Source: Pseudarthrobacter sp. AL07 (lineage in GTDB: Bacteria; Actinomycetota; Actinomycetes; Actinomycetales; Micrococcaceae). From it: 53,817 bases of DNA. How positions within the stretch are numbered: the first letter of the stretch is position 1; each line of letters begins with the position of its first letter. Positions 1 to 8,644 of this stretch are shown here, in pieces. The notes below the pieces were generated by a model. It had not been told where the DNA came from. It did no database searches and saw only the letters and a program-made list of their open reading frames with translations. The DNA lies in NCBI RefSeq assembly GCF_029960665.1, contig NZ_JASBRB010000021.1, positions 1 through 53,817 of the forward strand, given 5' to 3'. Position numbers and translations under genes: made by a program.

Positions 1-50
1 ACCATTGGTCGCCCCACTCACCCAACTTCTCGGCAAGAAGGAGCAACACC

Positions 51-1403
51 ATGAACACAACACCCGTACTCGAATGGCTCGACCCGGCAACCCTGACCGT
101 GGACACCAACGTCCGCAAGGACGCCGGACTGACCAAGGAGTTCGTAGCCAGCATCAAAGAACACGGCGTACTGGAACCGGTGATCGCTCACCGCAAGGAC
201 GACGGCACCGTGCACGTGCTGATGGGACAGCGCCGCACCCGTGGCGCGGTGGAAGCCGCCCGCCCTCTGATCCCTGTCATGATCACCGACAGCCCGGACG
301 ACGCGGAAAGGATCGTGACGCAGGTAGTGGAGAACATCCAGCGCGCGGAACTGACCGAAGCGGACGAAGCGGACGCGTACCACCAGCTGTCCCTGATCGG
401 GGTTTCCGCGGCGGCGATCGCGAAGAAGACCGGACGGACCAAGACGACCGTCGATGGAGCATTGAAGGCCAAAGCATCACAGGCCGGAGATACCGCCCTG
501 GGCAAAGGGTGGAGCATCGACGACGCTCTCATCATGGCCGAATTCGAAGGGAACGAGGACGCCCTCGCCGAGTTGGAATCGGTCATCATGGACGAACCCG
601 ACCAGCTGCTCCACGTCGCCCAGCTGCTGCGCGACCGTCGCGAAAGTGCCGCCGCATTAGCCACGCTGATCGCCGAACTGGAGGCCCAGGGCAAGACCGT
701 CGTTGCGGATGCCGGACACTACGCCGACGAAGAGAACCTTTACGTCTCGGCAGCCAAACGGGCAGACGGAGAACCTGCCACCGACGACGACGCCAACGCC
801 TATGTGGTCAGCACCGACTACCGGGGCCAGCATAACCCGACTCCTGCCATCACCGGATGGAAGGAACTGGGTTTCACGCCGAAGTACGAACGCTACGACG
901 GCGGCAGCAACGCGCAGAAAGGCCCCATGACCGACGAGCAGAAGGCCGAGCGAAAGACCCTGATAGCGAACAATAAGGCCATGGTTTCGGCCACGACCGT
1001 ACGCCGGGAGTTCGTGAAGAACCTGTTGGCGAAGAAGCAGGCTCCGAAGGGCTGGCAGTACTTCACCGTTCACGCGATCACGCATCACTCCGAGACGGCC
1101 AGCGGCTACGAGGGAACGGTGGCCGCAGAAATGGTCGGCGCGAAGTCGGAAGAGTCCGGCCGATGGGGATGGAACCCGCTGCGGGATCACGTGGGCAAAT
1201 CCACGGCACGGCCCGAGTTCTCCCTGATCGCACTCGTCTGCGCCGGGTATGAGAAGACGATCGCCAAGGACTCGTGGCGGTCCTCGTCTCAGCCCCACAG
1301 GGACTACCTGAATCAATTGGTCACTTGGGGATACACGCCAAGCGAGGTTGAGAATCTGATCCTCGACAGCGGCAAGCCAGCCGAGGAGGAAACGGCGGCA
1401 TAA
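51..1403 (+). CDS. parB: ParB/Spo0J-type plasmid partition protein
   Basis: This 450-residue protein has the ParB N-terminal nuclease-like/CTPase domain. Visible motifs are a GQRRTRGA box at about residues 59-66 (the family G-E/D-R-R-x-x-A box) and VVENIQRAELT at about 92-102. A helix-turn-helix follows at about 117-140 (GVSAAAIAKKTGRTKTTVD). The long C-terminal half (about 210-450) is not recognised. ParB proteins bind parS sites and, with a ParA ATPase, segregate plasmids. The ATG at 51 is preceded by AAGAAGGAGC, a good ribosome site. No ParA lies next to it on the visible side; the MinD/ParA-like gene at the far end of the window sits in the conjugation operon and need not be its partner. 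The domain assignment is confident, the partition role is inferred. Confidence 0.85.
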   Translation: MNTTPVLEWLDPATLTVDTNVRKDAGLTKEFVASIKEHGVLEPVIAHRKDDGTVHVLMGQRRTRGAVEAARPLIPVMITDSPDDAERIVTQVVENIQRAELTEADEADAYHQLSLIGVSAAAIAKKTGRTKTTVDGALKAKASQAGDTALGKGWSIDDALIMAEFEGNEDALAELESVIMDEPDQLLHVAQLLRDRRESAAALATLIAELEAQGKTVVADAGHYADEENLYVSAAKRADGEPATDDDANAYVVSTDYRGQHNPTPAITGWKELGFTPKYERYDGGSNAQKGPMTDEQKAERKTLIANNKAMVSATTVRREFVKNLLAKKQAPKGWQYFTVHAITHHSETASGYEGTVAAEMVGAKSEESGRWGWNPLRDHVGKSTARPEFSLIALVCAGYEKTIAKDSWRSSSQPHRDYLNQLVTWGYTPSEVENLILDSGKPAEEETAA

Positions 1404-1409
1404 GAACCA

Positions 1410-1441
1410 CTTGCCGGGCGGAACCCCCACCGCCCGGCAAG
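1410..1441 (+). terminator. Hairpin just after parB
   Basis: Perfect 12-bp inverted repeat (CTTGCCGGGCGG, 8-nt loop, CCGCCCGGCAAG) starting 7 nt after the parB stop codon. There is no T-run, so it may be a weak or Rho-assisted terminator, or an mRNA end-protecting structure. Confidence 0.6.
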
Positions 1442-1672
1442 GCCCCCGGCCACTCACCACTACCGGGCCAGGAACCTTCCAAAGTCGGGCGGTCCGCCGC
1501 CCAGGGCGAACCACAGCATTTACTCACCAGCGGCGGACCGCCGTTCAACGCGACCACCAAAATGCAGCCATGAGTGGCGCCATAACCGGGAACGATGACG
1601 TACCCCGATCCGCTGCGTACCACAGATTATCTTCAGCTAAGCTGAAGCAGATAGATTTCCTTTGCCGAGGAG

Positions 1673-1708
1673 CGGAGAAAGGCTGGCCAACGTGCCGGCC
1701 TTTCTCCG
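1673..1708 (+). terminator. Rho-independent-type terminator hairpin
   Basis: 11-bp arms CGGAGAAAGGC and GCCTTTCTCCG with partial extra pairing in the loop (TGGC against GCCG). The right arm runs into a T-containing tail (CCGTTTAAC). Confidence 0.6.
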
Positions 1709-1790
1709 TTTAACCGTTCAAGACCCGTCGTCCCGGCCACCCGCTATCCACGTTTTCGGCCGGCCTTGGAAGCCATCCACAGAAACACAG

Positions 1791-1821
1791 GAGGCTCCGC
1801 ACCTGCCCGGTGCGGAGCCTC
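1791..1821. terminator. Strong hairpin, probable terminator
   Basis: Perfect 12-bp inverted repeat GAGGCTCCGCAC / GTGCGGAGCCTC with a 7-nt loop. No T-run follows on either strand. It could serve transcription from either side of the region. Confidence 0.5.
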
Positions 1822-2085
1822 AACAATGTGTGTTCCCGGCTGAAGAAAAGGCAGCCATCACGAAGGGTTGGCCGGGCAGATGGTGGCTTGGACCATGGGA
1901 AACCTGTCCGTACTCAGCCCCGCACTTAACCGAGGCTGTGCACAGACAACGCTAACCCAGGGTGAGATACCTGACCGAGGTGACGTGGTGGTTGTGTGCA
2001 GCCGGTCGGGTGGGTCCCGTCGTCCAGATGTGTGCGGGAAAAGCCCGAAGGTTTTAGCTTTTGCCGTGCCCATGTGGGCGAGGGG

Positions 2086-2421
2086 TTACTGACTCTCGGT
2101 GCCCGATGTCTGAGTTGACGACGGTTCGCGTGAATCATCGTCCGACTTCGTCTGCCGTGTGGCTTTGCCACTGCGCGGACGGCCGCTTGCCTTCTTGGCG
2201 GGTGCGTCCAGACCAAAACCACGAAGGTCCGACTCAGTCCAGTCGGCTCGTAACGCGGACTGGTAGTCCTTTGCATACTTTTGCTCTGCGGCAGCCAGTA
2301 GTTGTGTTGCCTCCAGAAGCTCCACACCGCTGGCAGCAGCGGCTTTTACGGCGTTCACTCTCACGTCGCGGGCAGCGTCGATTTTGGCGGCCGCTTTCGC
2401 GGCAATGTCGTTGATGTCCAT
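2086..2421 (-). CDS. Small hypothetical protein next to the mobilization region
   Basis: A 111-residue protein starting MDINDIAAKAAAKIDAARDV. The first 60 residues are rich in Ala, Lys and Glu and probably helical. The tail from about residue 70 is basic and disordered, rich in Lys, Arg, Ser, Thr and Asp. No known family is recognised. An upstream in-frame ATG at 2451 exists, but the ATG at 2421 gives a protein beginning with the structured part. The gene is transcribed divergently from mobC across the candidate oriT, a common position for relaxosome accessory or regulatory proteins; that role is a guess from position only. Confidence 0.55.
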   Translation of the reverse strand: MDINDIAAKAAAKIDAARDVRVNAVKAAAASGVELLEATQLLAAAEQKYAKDYQSALRADWTESDLRGFGLDAPAKKASGRPRSGKATRQTKSDDDSREPSSTQTSGTESQ

Positions 2422-2657
2422 ATGCCCGACTCTATCGGTGCGCCGCGCCATTGAGGATCAGGTTTCAGGGTGTGCCGCGTAAGGTGCAGAAAAACGAGCA
2501 AAGCGAACCGCGCGGAGGAACCGCGCGGAGCAAGCTATACACTTACACGGGTGTAAGTGGCTTGTCGTCCTCGACACTGGCGGTCGTGTGCGGCACACTG
2601 GTCAGTGTGGTCCCCGTTCGGGGTCGCTGCGCTGGGCCTTTGAAGGGATGGATTGGA
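2422..2657. other. oriT: Candidate origin of transfer (oriT) upstream of mobC
   Basis: A 236-base gap directly before mobC and the relaxase gene. It carries a perfect 13-bp tandem direct repeat GAACCGCGCGGAG (2505-2517, 2518-2530). Three inverted repeats follow: CACTTACAC-GG-GTGTAAGTG (2540-2559), CACACTG-GT-CAGTGTG (2594-2609) and CCCCG-TT-CGGGG (2612-2623). Clustered direct and inverted repeats adjacent to relaxosome genes are typical of oriT. The nic site cannot be assigned by eye. The same dyads could also be operators for the two divergent transcripts. Confidence 0.5.
2505..2530 (+). repeat. Tandem 13-bp direct repeat in the oriT candidate
   Basis: Two identical, abutting copies of GAACCGCGCGGAG. 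Such iterated sites beside oriT often bind the accessory relaxosome protein. Confidence 0.75.
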
Positions 2658-3050
2658 ATGTCGGATGAGGAGTTCACTCACCGTTCCAATCTGTCGCGCC
2701 GACGCCGGGAGAACACTCCCGCCGGCACCAAGAAGCGCCGTGACCTGTGGGTCACCGTGGAGGAAGAAGCCGCGCTCGTTGCCAGGGCTGAGCGTGAGAA
2801 GGTCACGGTTCCGAACCTGCTTATTTCGTCAGCACTTTCGGAACATTCCGATTCACCTACGGAACGCCGCGCCATCGCTGCGGAACTGATGTCCCTCCAC
2901 AATCTTCTGGCCCGTTCCTCGAACAACATCAACCAGCTCGCTCGGCAGGCGAACGCGACCAGCGAGTTCCCCGTTGAAGCCCGGGAAGCGCTGAAGTTCA
3001 TCCGCTCCGTGGCCATGCGCATCGACCGCACGATTGAGGGGTTGATGTAG
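2658..3050 (+). CDS. mobC: MobC-like plasmid mobilization relaxosome protein
   Basis: A 130-residue protein. After a basic N-terminus (SRRRRENTPAGTKKRRDLW) comes a ribbon-helix-helix-like stretch (VTVEEEAALVARAEREKVTVPNLL). Its C-terminal half carries the MobC-type pattern LARSSNNINQLARQAN at about residues 83-98. MobC proteins bind oriT and help open DNA at nic. I chose ATG 2658 because the longer in-frame extension back to 2451 runs through the repeat-rich oriT candidate and has no family similarity. The gene ends 2 bases before the relaxase start, so the two are probably translationally coupled. Confidence 0.8.
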   Translation: MSDEEFTHRSNLSRRRRENTPAGTKKRRDLWVTVEEEAALVARAEREKVTVPNLLISSALSEHSDSPTERRAIAAELMSLHNLLARSSNNINQLARQANATSEFPVEAREALKFIRSVAMRIDRTIEGLM

Positions 3051-3052
3051 GG

Positions 3053-4684
3053 ATGATCCCAAACATCACTCGCGGTTCGCGCATGGGCGGGCTCATGGTT
3101 TACCTGGCATCGACCGACGCCAACAAGACAAAGAATGCACACACGGACCCGCACCTGGTTGCCGGCGACGCGGCCATCATGGCGTGGTACGACGACGGTG
3201 TGCTGGACCGCAACGACGCCCTGGCCATCGCCAAGCATCTGGATCAGCCGCGCAAGTTGTTCGACGTCTCGGTTCAGATCAAAGACATGCAGTGGGACGC
3301 GTCCAAGAGGGAGCGCGTCCACGTCGGGTACAAGGACGCCAGTGTGTGGCACTGTTCCTTGAGCCTGCGCGCCGAAGAAGGCGCACTGACTGACCAGCAG
3401 TGGGGCGATATCGCCAACGACTTCGTGGACTCCATGGGCTTTACCGAAGCCAGCGGCAAGGCTCCCTGTCGATGGGCCGCGGTGAACCACGGCACGAGTG
3501 AGAACGGCAATCACCACATTCACCTGGCAGTGTCTCTCGTCCGCGAGGACGGCACCAAAGCCTCCACCCATGGTGACTACAAGAAGGCGCAAGAATCGTG
3601 CCGTGAGCTGGAGGTCAAGTACGGTCTGGAACAGCTCTCCACCGTGCACGCCACCCGTGGATACGACCCGGCCGAGAAAGCCACCGCCATCAGGGACGAC
3701 CGCGAAATGCACCGGTCATCGCTGGCACGGAAAGTACGTGCCAGCGCCAGCGCCTCAGCGACCGAAGCGGAGTTCGTCCGCCGGGCCCGCGACACCGGCC
3801 TGCTGGTCCGGCCGCGCTACGCGAAGAACACCACCGACGTCATCGTCGGGTACTCCGTAGCCGAACGCCCCATGCAGGGAGAACGGCCAATCTGGTTCGG
3901 CGGCGGGACCCTCGCCTCCGACCTGAAACTCGGCGCACTCCGCGAAGAATGGCTCGACACCCCGCACCTGGCAACCGAAGCCGCAGCGGAGTGGAACGCG
4001 GCGGCACGGAACAAGCGCACGGTCTCCAGAACCGGACCCGAGAACGCAACGCCGCCAGCGGAAGCGTGGGTGGAGTACACCCGCAACGCGACCGCACTGG
4101 CGGACCAACTGCGCACCATCCCACGTGACGATCACGCGACCTGGGCGAAGGCTGCACGGGAAGTATCAGGAGCGTTCGCGGCATGGTCCTACCGGCTTGA
4201 ACCGACGCCCGGACCGCTGGCGGCCACCGCTGCTGAGCTGTCCCGTACCGCGCAGTTGCGCGCGCCACGGCAGCACAGCAAACCCGTCGCTCTCCCATCG
4301 ATTGCCGGTACTGCCATGTTGTTCATGGCCGCCTCGAGCAAGAACAAGACGGCTGCGCAAACGGCACTTATGGTGCAGCTGATCAACACGGCCTTTGCCG
4401 TGTATGAAATGCATGCCCAGTCCGGGCGGACCCGTGAGGCTCAGCGCATTCGATCCGTGGTCGAGGAGCAGCTGGCGCCGTTCACCGCGACCATGCCTAA
4501 GGCGGTTTTGGTGGGTGCCGGGCAGCAGCCGGCCCCTGAGGCTGTAGTGGCGCCCAGGGCCATCGATATCGCCCGGCGCGGAATGGTACCCATCCGTCCC
4601 GGATCCGCGATGCCAACGACGCCAACGCCGACGAAGACCTCCCAGCCCAGCCGGCGCGACTCCGGGTCGGGCCTCGACCGATAA
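3053..4684 (+). CDS. Relaxase / mobilization nuclease
   Basis: A 543-residue DNA relaxase, expected to nick oriT and stay covalently bound to the 5' end. The N-terminus MIPNITRGSRMGGLMVYLAS resembles the start of MobA/VirD2-type relaxases, with a candidate catalytic Tyr at residue 17. The metal-binding His motif is seen in NGNHHIHLAVSLV (His at about 154, 155 and 157). The N-terminal 200 residues hold the nuclease; the rest is helical, ending in a Pro/Thr/Ser-rich tail. The match is clear, but the exact MOB class cannot be fixed by eye. It lies directly after mobC and shares its promoter. Confidence 0.85.
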   Translation: MIPNITRGSRMGGLMVYLASTDANKTKNAHTDPHLVAGDAAIMAWYDDGVLDRNDALAIAKHLDQPRKLFDVSVQIKDMQWDASKRERVHVGYKDASVWHCSLSLRAEEGALTDQQWGDIANDFVDSMGFTEASGKAPCRWAAVNHGTSENGNHHIHLAVSLVREDGTKASTHGDYKKAQESCRELEVKYGLEQLSTVHATRGYDPAEKATAIRDDREMHRSSLARKVRASASASATEAEFVRRARDTGLLVRPRYAKNTTDVIVGYSVAERPMQGERPIWFGGGTLASDLKLGALREEWLDTPHLATEAAAEWNAAARNKRTVSRTGPENATPPAEAWVEYTRNATALADQLRTIPRDDHATWAKAAREVSGAFAAWSYRLEPTPGPLAATAAELSRTAQLRAPRQHSKPVALPSIAGTAMLFMAASSKNKTAAQTALMVQLINTAFAVYEMHAQSGRTREAQRIRSVVEEQLAPFTATMPKAVLVGAGQQPAPEAVVAPRAIDIARRGMVPIRPGSAMPTTPTPTKTSQPSRRDSGSGLDR

Positions 4685-4716
4685 AGACCACCACCACCAA
4701 CTGCAAGGGGAACAGC

Positions 4717-5946
4717 ATGAGTGAATCAGATGGAATGGATGACGTCCTGGACGGCGGCCTTCGGCAGTCGCTGATGATCGCCTCACGCATTGCCGAAACA
4801 CTGGCACGCCGGCGCCAGGAGAGCCAGCGGCAACAGGAACACCAGGACGCCCAGGCAGCGCACGAAGCCCAGGCGCGCCTCGCTGCCGAACGCAGTACCG
4901 CGCATGCAGCACTGGCACCCGTGGAGAAGGACCAGTGGTGGGACAAGGCACAGCCGAGCGACATCGCCACGGCACACGCCGTAGCCGAAGGATGGAAGAA
5001 CCACGACCCGGCAGCGCTGGCAGCCTCCGAGAAGATCCGTCAGGAAGTCCTCACCCGCTACGGCATCGACACCCACGACGTCGGCGCGGACGCCGAATAT
5101 CTGGAATCAGGTATCCAGACGATCACCACGGAGAAGGACCGGCAGGACGAACTGGCCCGCAGCCAGGAAGAGACACGCAAAGCGGCCGTGGAACACGAGA
5201 AGAGCATGCAGTTGATTGCAGCGTCCCGCGCCGAAGAACTCCGCGCACAGGCCGCGAAACTGGCCCCGGAAATGGAACGCCACCAGGTGCCAGTCGAGTA
5301 CCTGGCCAACCCGGAGCTGGCGCAGGCATTGCAGACCGCCCACTCAGCGAAAACGCCCAAGGCGCTGGAAGCAGCAGACGCCATCGTGAAGGAACGGCTG
5401 TTCCTTATCGGCAAGGACGGGATCAACGGTCCCGACCTTGACCAGCTGCGGAAGGAAACCACCGCGACCGCCAACGGTGCCGGTGACTCGCACTTCGAGG
5501 ATCCTGCGTTCGTGAAGGCGGCCAAGGAGATGCACGAGGCCAAGCTCCTGGCAGAGGGCGGGTTCAAAGGCTCCGAGCGGACGTCAGTGGAACAGCGGTA
5601 CGAACGAGCCGAGAATGAACTCTTCGCCCGGATGGAAGGACTCGGCCGCGAGATCGAGAACCGTGTCACCGGCAACGACAGCCGGCTAGAGGACCAGGGT
5701 CTGAAAGCAGAGAGCGCGGCGGCCGCCGACTACGGCTCGGCCGAACACCACGAGAAATTCGCAGATTCCCTGGCAAGCACCGGCGCGAATGAAACCCAGA
5801 TTCGTGGACGCCTCGCCGCAGCGCGCAGCGAGGGCACACACCCCAGCGCGGCGGTAACCGTGGGCAAGGGCGCCGCAAAGGCCAGAAAGTCACGCACAGG
5901 GATATCGGCCGGCGCAGAACGCACCAAGAGCGGTCCCAGCCGCTAA
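4717..5946 (+). CDS. Coiled-coil protein downstream of the relaxase
   Basis: A 409-residue soluble, highly charged protein of unrecognised family. Long Ala/Glu/Gln/Arg-rich helices occur at about residues 25-70 and 125-190, likely coiled coils. The last 80 residues are flexible, rich in Ala, Gly, Ser and Lys. It starts 32 bases after the relaxase stop with AAGGGGAACAGCATG, so it is probably co-transcribed with mobC and the relaxase and may be a relaxosome or DNA-transfer accessory protein. Its last 240 bases are duplicated at 24693-24932. Confidence 0.6.
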   Translation: MSESDGMDDVLDGGLRQSLMIASRIAETLARRRQESQRQQEHQDAQAAHEAQARLAAERSTAHAALAPVEKDQWWDKAQPSDIATAHAVAEGWKNHDPAALAASEKIRQEVLTRYGIDTHDVGADAEYLESGIQTITTEKDRQDELARSQEETRKAAVEHEKSMQLIAASRAEELRAQAAKLAPEMERHQVPVEYLANPELAQALQTAHSAKTPKALEAADAIVKERLFLIGKDGINGPDLDQLRKETTATANGAGDSHFEDPAFVKAAKEMHEAKLLAEGGFKGSERTSVEQRYERAENELFARMEGLGREIENRVTGNDSRLEDQGLKAESAAAADYGSAEHHEKFADSLASTGANETQIRGRLAAARSEGTHPSAAVTVGKGAAKARKSRTGISAGAERTKSGPSR

Positions 5947-6129
5947 GCACCTGACTGTTGGGGGGAGTTGGCATGCCGGATGGGCCTTGGTCGATAGGAT
6001 CAAGTTCATGACTGATGCCCGTGACCTCGCTCTTCCCTCCGGCTACACCGACCTTCTCAGTGAGCTCAAAAACCGGGTACGGGCTGCACGCACCGCGGCG
6101 ATAAGGACTGTTATCACCCAGCTCATCGA
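5707..6129 (+). repeat. 423-bp direct repeat, left copy
   Basis: Matches 24693-25115 with a single mismatch (G at 5739 against A at 24725). It covers the 3' end of the coiled-coil gene and the 5' end of the DUF1016-type gene. Here it is attached to the intact coiled-coil gene; past 6129 the two copies are only distantly similar. Left boundary of the 18-kb arabinose/module 1 island. Confidence 0.95.
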
Positions 6130-6487
6130 GCTGTACTGGTCCATCGGGAATGACGTGCGGGCACAGCAGGATAGCCAGAGGGGCAGTAGCGTCATCAAAA
6201 GGTTGGCCGAGGACCTGCGTACCGAATTCCCTGAGATGAAGGGGTTCTCCCCCGGAACCTCCAATACATGACCACCTTTGCCAAGGCCTGGACGGTCGCC
6301 TCAATTGCGCAACAGCCTGTTGCGCAAATTGCCATGGGGGCACATCACGGTGTTGCTCGATAAGCTCCCGACCCAGAACGACAGAGACTGGTACGTGTGT
6401 GCCGCTGTCGAGTACGGATGGTCCCGAAACGTGCTCCTAAACATGATCTTGAACAAGTCCATGGAGCGAACCGGGGCAGCGCCATCA
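6008..6487 (+). pseudogene. Broken DUF1016 (YhcG-type) nuclease gene, left allele
   Basis: The N-terminal DUF1016 region is readable from ATG 6008 (MTDARDLALPSGYTDLLSEL, then ITQLIELYWSIGNDV and RLAEDLRTEFPEMKGFS). The frame shifts at about 6248; the continuation (RNLQYMTTFAKAW) is visible in another frame. A further shift near 6330 restores PWGHITVLLDKL and VEYGWSRNVLLNMILNKSMERTGAAPS. Similarity then stops at about 6487, and the PDDEXK nuclease domain that should follow is absent. The family comprises PDDEXK-type nucleases; this copy cannot make a working enzyme. Confidence 0.8.
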
Positions 6488-6608
6488 AGGGCGTGGCGGT
6501 TTGTCCATAGATATTGATGCGTTCGGTGAGGGGTAACGCGGTGGGTTTTTCCTTTGCGGCTGGTTGGGGTTTCGACGGCGCAGAGTTTTGCTGTGCCAGG
6601 ATCAGGCT

Positions 6609-7658
6609 TTAGCCCACCTTGGCCCCTGGGGCGTACGCCCCGGGCGATGGCCGGGCTGTTGAGGATCGAACAACGAGCTTCGGGTTTACGACCAAGGATG
6701 CTCCTGAGTGGCCGGTGGCCATATCGAAAAGGAGCATCTGCACGGAGCGGGCCCCCAGCTGCTTGAAGCCCTGATTGACCGTGGTGAGCGGCGGGCCGAA
6801 GTAGGCGGCTTCGGGCTGGTCGTCGTAACCGACTACGCTGATATCCGTTGGAACGCGCACGCCGGCTTCGTTAAAGGCGCGCAAGGTTCCGAGGGCCATT
6901 TGGTCATTTGCCGCGAACAACGCGGTGACATTGCCTCTTGCCGCCAACTCAAGTCCGGCGCGGTAGCCGCTTTCTGCGCTCCAATCGCCCCTGATCAGTG
7001 CTGAATCCGACAGCCCCGCCGCGGCGAGGGTGTGACGCCATCCCTGAATACGGGCGGCTGCGTCGATCCAGTCCGGCGGCCCGCAAATATGCGCGATGGC
7101 CGTATGCCCAAGGTCCAGCAGGTGCTGTACGGCGAGGCTGGCACCCATCCGCTGGTTCACCGCGGCGACGCTCAGCCGCTCGTCAACGCCGAAGCCCACG
7201 GCCACCAGCGGGACAGACATGCTGATGGTGCTTAGCGATTCAAACATGGTCTCGTGGGGCACAATGACGACGATGCCGTCCACCGACTGCATCATGAAGT
7301 ATTCGAGGGCGTCCTTAATCGCGGCCGGTGTGACTTCATCGAGGCTGGCCATGCTGACGAAATAGCCCTTGTCGCGCGCTGCCTGCTGCACCCCGAGGAG
7401 CGTATTGGCCGGACCGTAATGGGACAGGTCACTTCCCAGAACGCCGATGATCTGGGAGCGTCTCGTGACCAGGCTGCGCGCTGCCGTGTTGCGGCGATAG
7501 CCCAACTCCGCGATGGCCTTTTCGACTCGCTCTCGGGTTACCGTGCTGACGTTCGGATGGGCATTGAGGACGCGCGAGACAGTCTGGTGTGAAACGCCGG
7601 CCAACCTGGCCACGTCCACCATCACGGGTGGACGCCTGTTGCCCGGTTCTACTGACAT
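6609..7658 (-). CDS. LacI-family regulator of the arabinose operon
   Basis: A 349-residue LacI/GalR repressor. The helix-turn-helix is VMVDVARLAGVSHQTVSRVLNAHPNV (about residues 12-37), followed by the hinge YRRNTAARSLVTRRSQIIGVLG and a periplasmic-binding-like sugar domain (GDWSAESGYRAG, FAANDQMALG, DISVVGYDDQP). ATG 7658 follows AAAGGAGCGAAAA, a strong ribosome site; an upstream extension to 7763 would overlap the epimerase gene. It is the last gene of the araB-araD-araA-epimerase run on the same strand. It probably represses that operon through the GTTAGCGCTAAC site at 12748-12759 and responds to arabinose or a derivative; the ligand is inferred from context. Confidence 0.85.
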   Translation of the reverse strand: MSVEPGNRRPPVMVDVARLAGVSHQTVSRVLNAHPNVSTVTRERVEKAIAELGYRRNTAARSLVTRRSQIIGVLGSDLSHYGPANTLLGVQQAARDKGYFVSMASLDEVTPAAIKDALEYFMMQSVDGIVVIVPHETMFESLSTISMSVPLVAVGFGVDERLSVAAVNQRMGASLAVQHLLDLGHTAIAHICGPPDWIDAAARIQGWRHTLAAAGLSDSALIRGDWSAESGYRAGLELAARGNVTALFAANDQMALGTLRAFNEAGVRVPTDISVVGYDDQPEAAYFGPPLTTVNQGFKQLGARSVQMLLFDMATGHSGASLVVNPKLVVRSSTARPSPGAYAPGAKVG

Positions 7659-7741
7659 TTTTCGCTCCTTTGAAGGTAATTTGCGATAGGCGCCGTGCCT
7701 CGGAGGCAGCGCTCTGACCAGCGCGCAGTTGACTCGTGCGG

Positions 7742-8644
7742 TCAGGAGGCGTAGATGCTCCATGACGCTTCATGGGACGCGCCGGGTTGGAGCTGCACCA
7801 GATGCTGGCCGCTGTTGAACGCATCGGGCGGGCAGGTCATCGGTTCGACGGCCAGTCCCAAGCGGTTAGGCGAAGGGTGCTCTTTGTCAGCCGTATGAAT
7901 CTGCAGCCAGGGGCAGCTGCGGTCCCACGCCATGCCCACTCCGGTCCCGCCCGGGTCCCGGACGACGACGCTTGCCCGCCCGCCGCCGTCGAACGCAATG
8001 TCGGTAAAGGCGTTGTCGATCGCAGTGGAGCCGATGACGCGGGCGGTACGGAAGTCATATGCGTGTCCTGCAACGGGACGGGTGGCAAGCGGCAGCAGCC
8101 GGTCCGGCGTCACCTCAAGGAACCTCCCGGCGGGGACTTCCAGGCTCCATTCGTCCAGCGGCGCAGGTCCTGCCCGCAGGTAGGGGTGCGGGCAGACCCC
8201 GTAGGGAGCGGTTCGCTCCCCCGCATTGGCTGCCGTCACGGCCGTATGCAGGCCGTCGCCATCCAGCCGGTAGCAGGCGGTGATCGATAACGCGAAGGGG
8301 TACCCCGGCGTCGGCTCGATCCTGCAGGACAGACCCAGGGTGTTTTCTGTCCTGGCCTCCAGCGTCCAATCGAGCTCCGGGGTGAAGCCGTGCAGGGCGG
8401 ACTCCCGGTCCGGTTCATTCACCGGAACCCGGTAGTCCACGCCGTTAAAGGTGTACTTCCCGTCCGGAATCCGGTTCGGCCAGGGCGCAACAACAACGCC
8501 GCGGAAGTGCGGGTTGGGCCCGCCGGCCGGGAACGGGACCACAAGGTCCCGCCCCCTATGCTGCAACACGCGCACCGCCGCTCCCCGCGCGGTAATCAGC
8601 GCGGTGTACGGCCCGTGCCGAAGCCCGTATTCGGCTCCGTTCAC
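7742..8644 (-). CDS. Aldose 1-epimerase family protein (mutarotase)
   Basis: A 300-residue galactose-mutarotase-like protein interconverting alpha and beta anomers of aldoses in the cytoplasm. Family features are [19 protein letters not shown] (residues about 50-68), LHGF, a CPHPYL motif in place of the usual NHSYFNL-like box, and [16 protein letters not shown] near the C-terminus with the presumed catalytic Glu. It starts with GTG, overlapping the araA stop by 4 bases (GTGA), so translation is coupled. Its place in the arabinose operon suggests L-arabinose as substrate. Confidence 0.85.
   Translation of the reverse strand: MNGAEYGLRHGPYTALITARGAAVRVLQHRGRDLVVPFPAGGPNPHFRGVVVAPWPNRIPDGKYTFNGVDYRVPVNEPDRESALHGFTPELDWTLEARTENTLGLSCRIEPTPGYPFALSITACYRLDGDGLHTAVTAANAGERTAPYGVCPHPYLRAGPAPLDEWSLEVPAGRFLEVTPDRLLPLATRPVAGHAYDFRTARVIGSTAIDNAFTDIAFDGGGRASVVVRDPGGTGVGMAWDRSCPWLQIHTADKEHPSPNRLGLAVEPMTCPPDAFNSGQHLVQLQPGASHEASWSIYAS

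Larger units (their letters stand above)
1404..2085. other. Hairpin-rich intergenic region between parB and the minus-strand gene
   Basis: About 680 bases without a convincing gene. It holds five perfect inverted repeats: 1410-1441, 1488-1500 with 1530-1542 (13-bp arms), 1631-1647 (CTTCAGC-TAA-GCTGAAG), 1673-1708 and 1791-1821. At least two look like terminators. The density of dyads beside a ParB gene also fits a cis-acting plasmid maintenance region, but no canonical parS or iteron array could be recognised by eye. Confidence 0.5.

Noticed and set aside
5..835. Overlapping plus-strand frame inside parB
   Set aside because: Arg/Gly-rich shadow translation without similarity; parB has the ribosome site and domain motifs.
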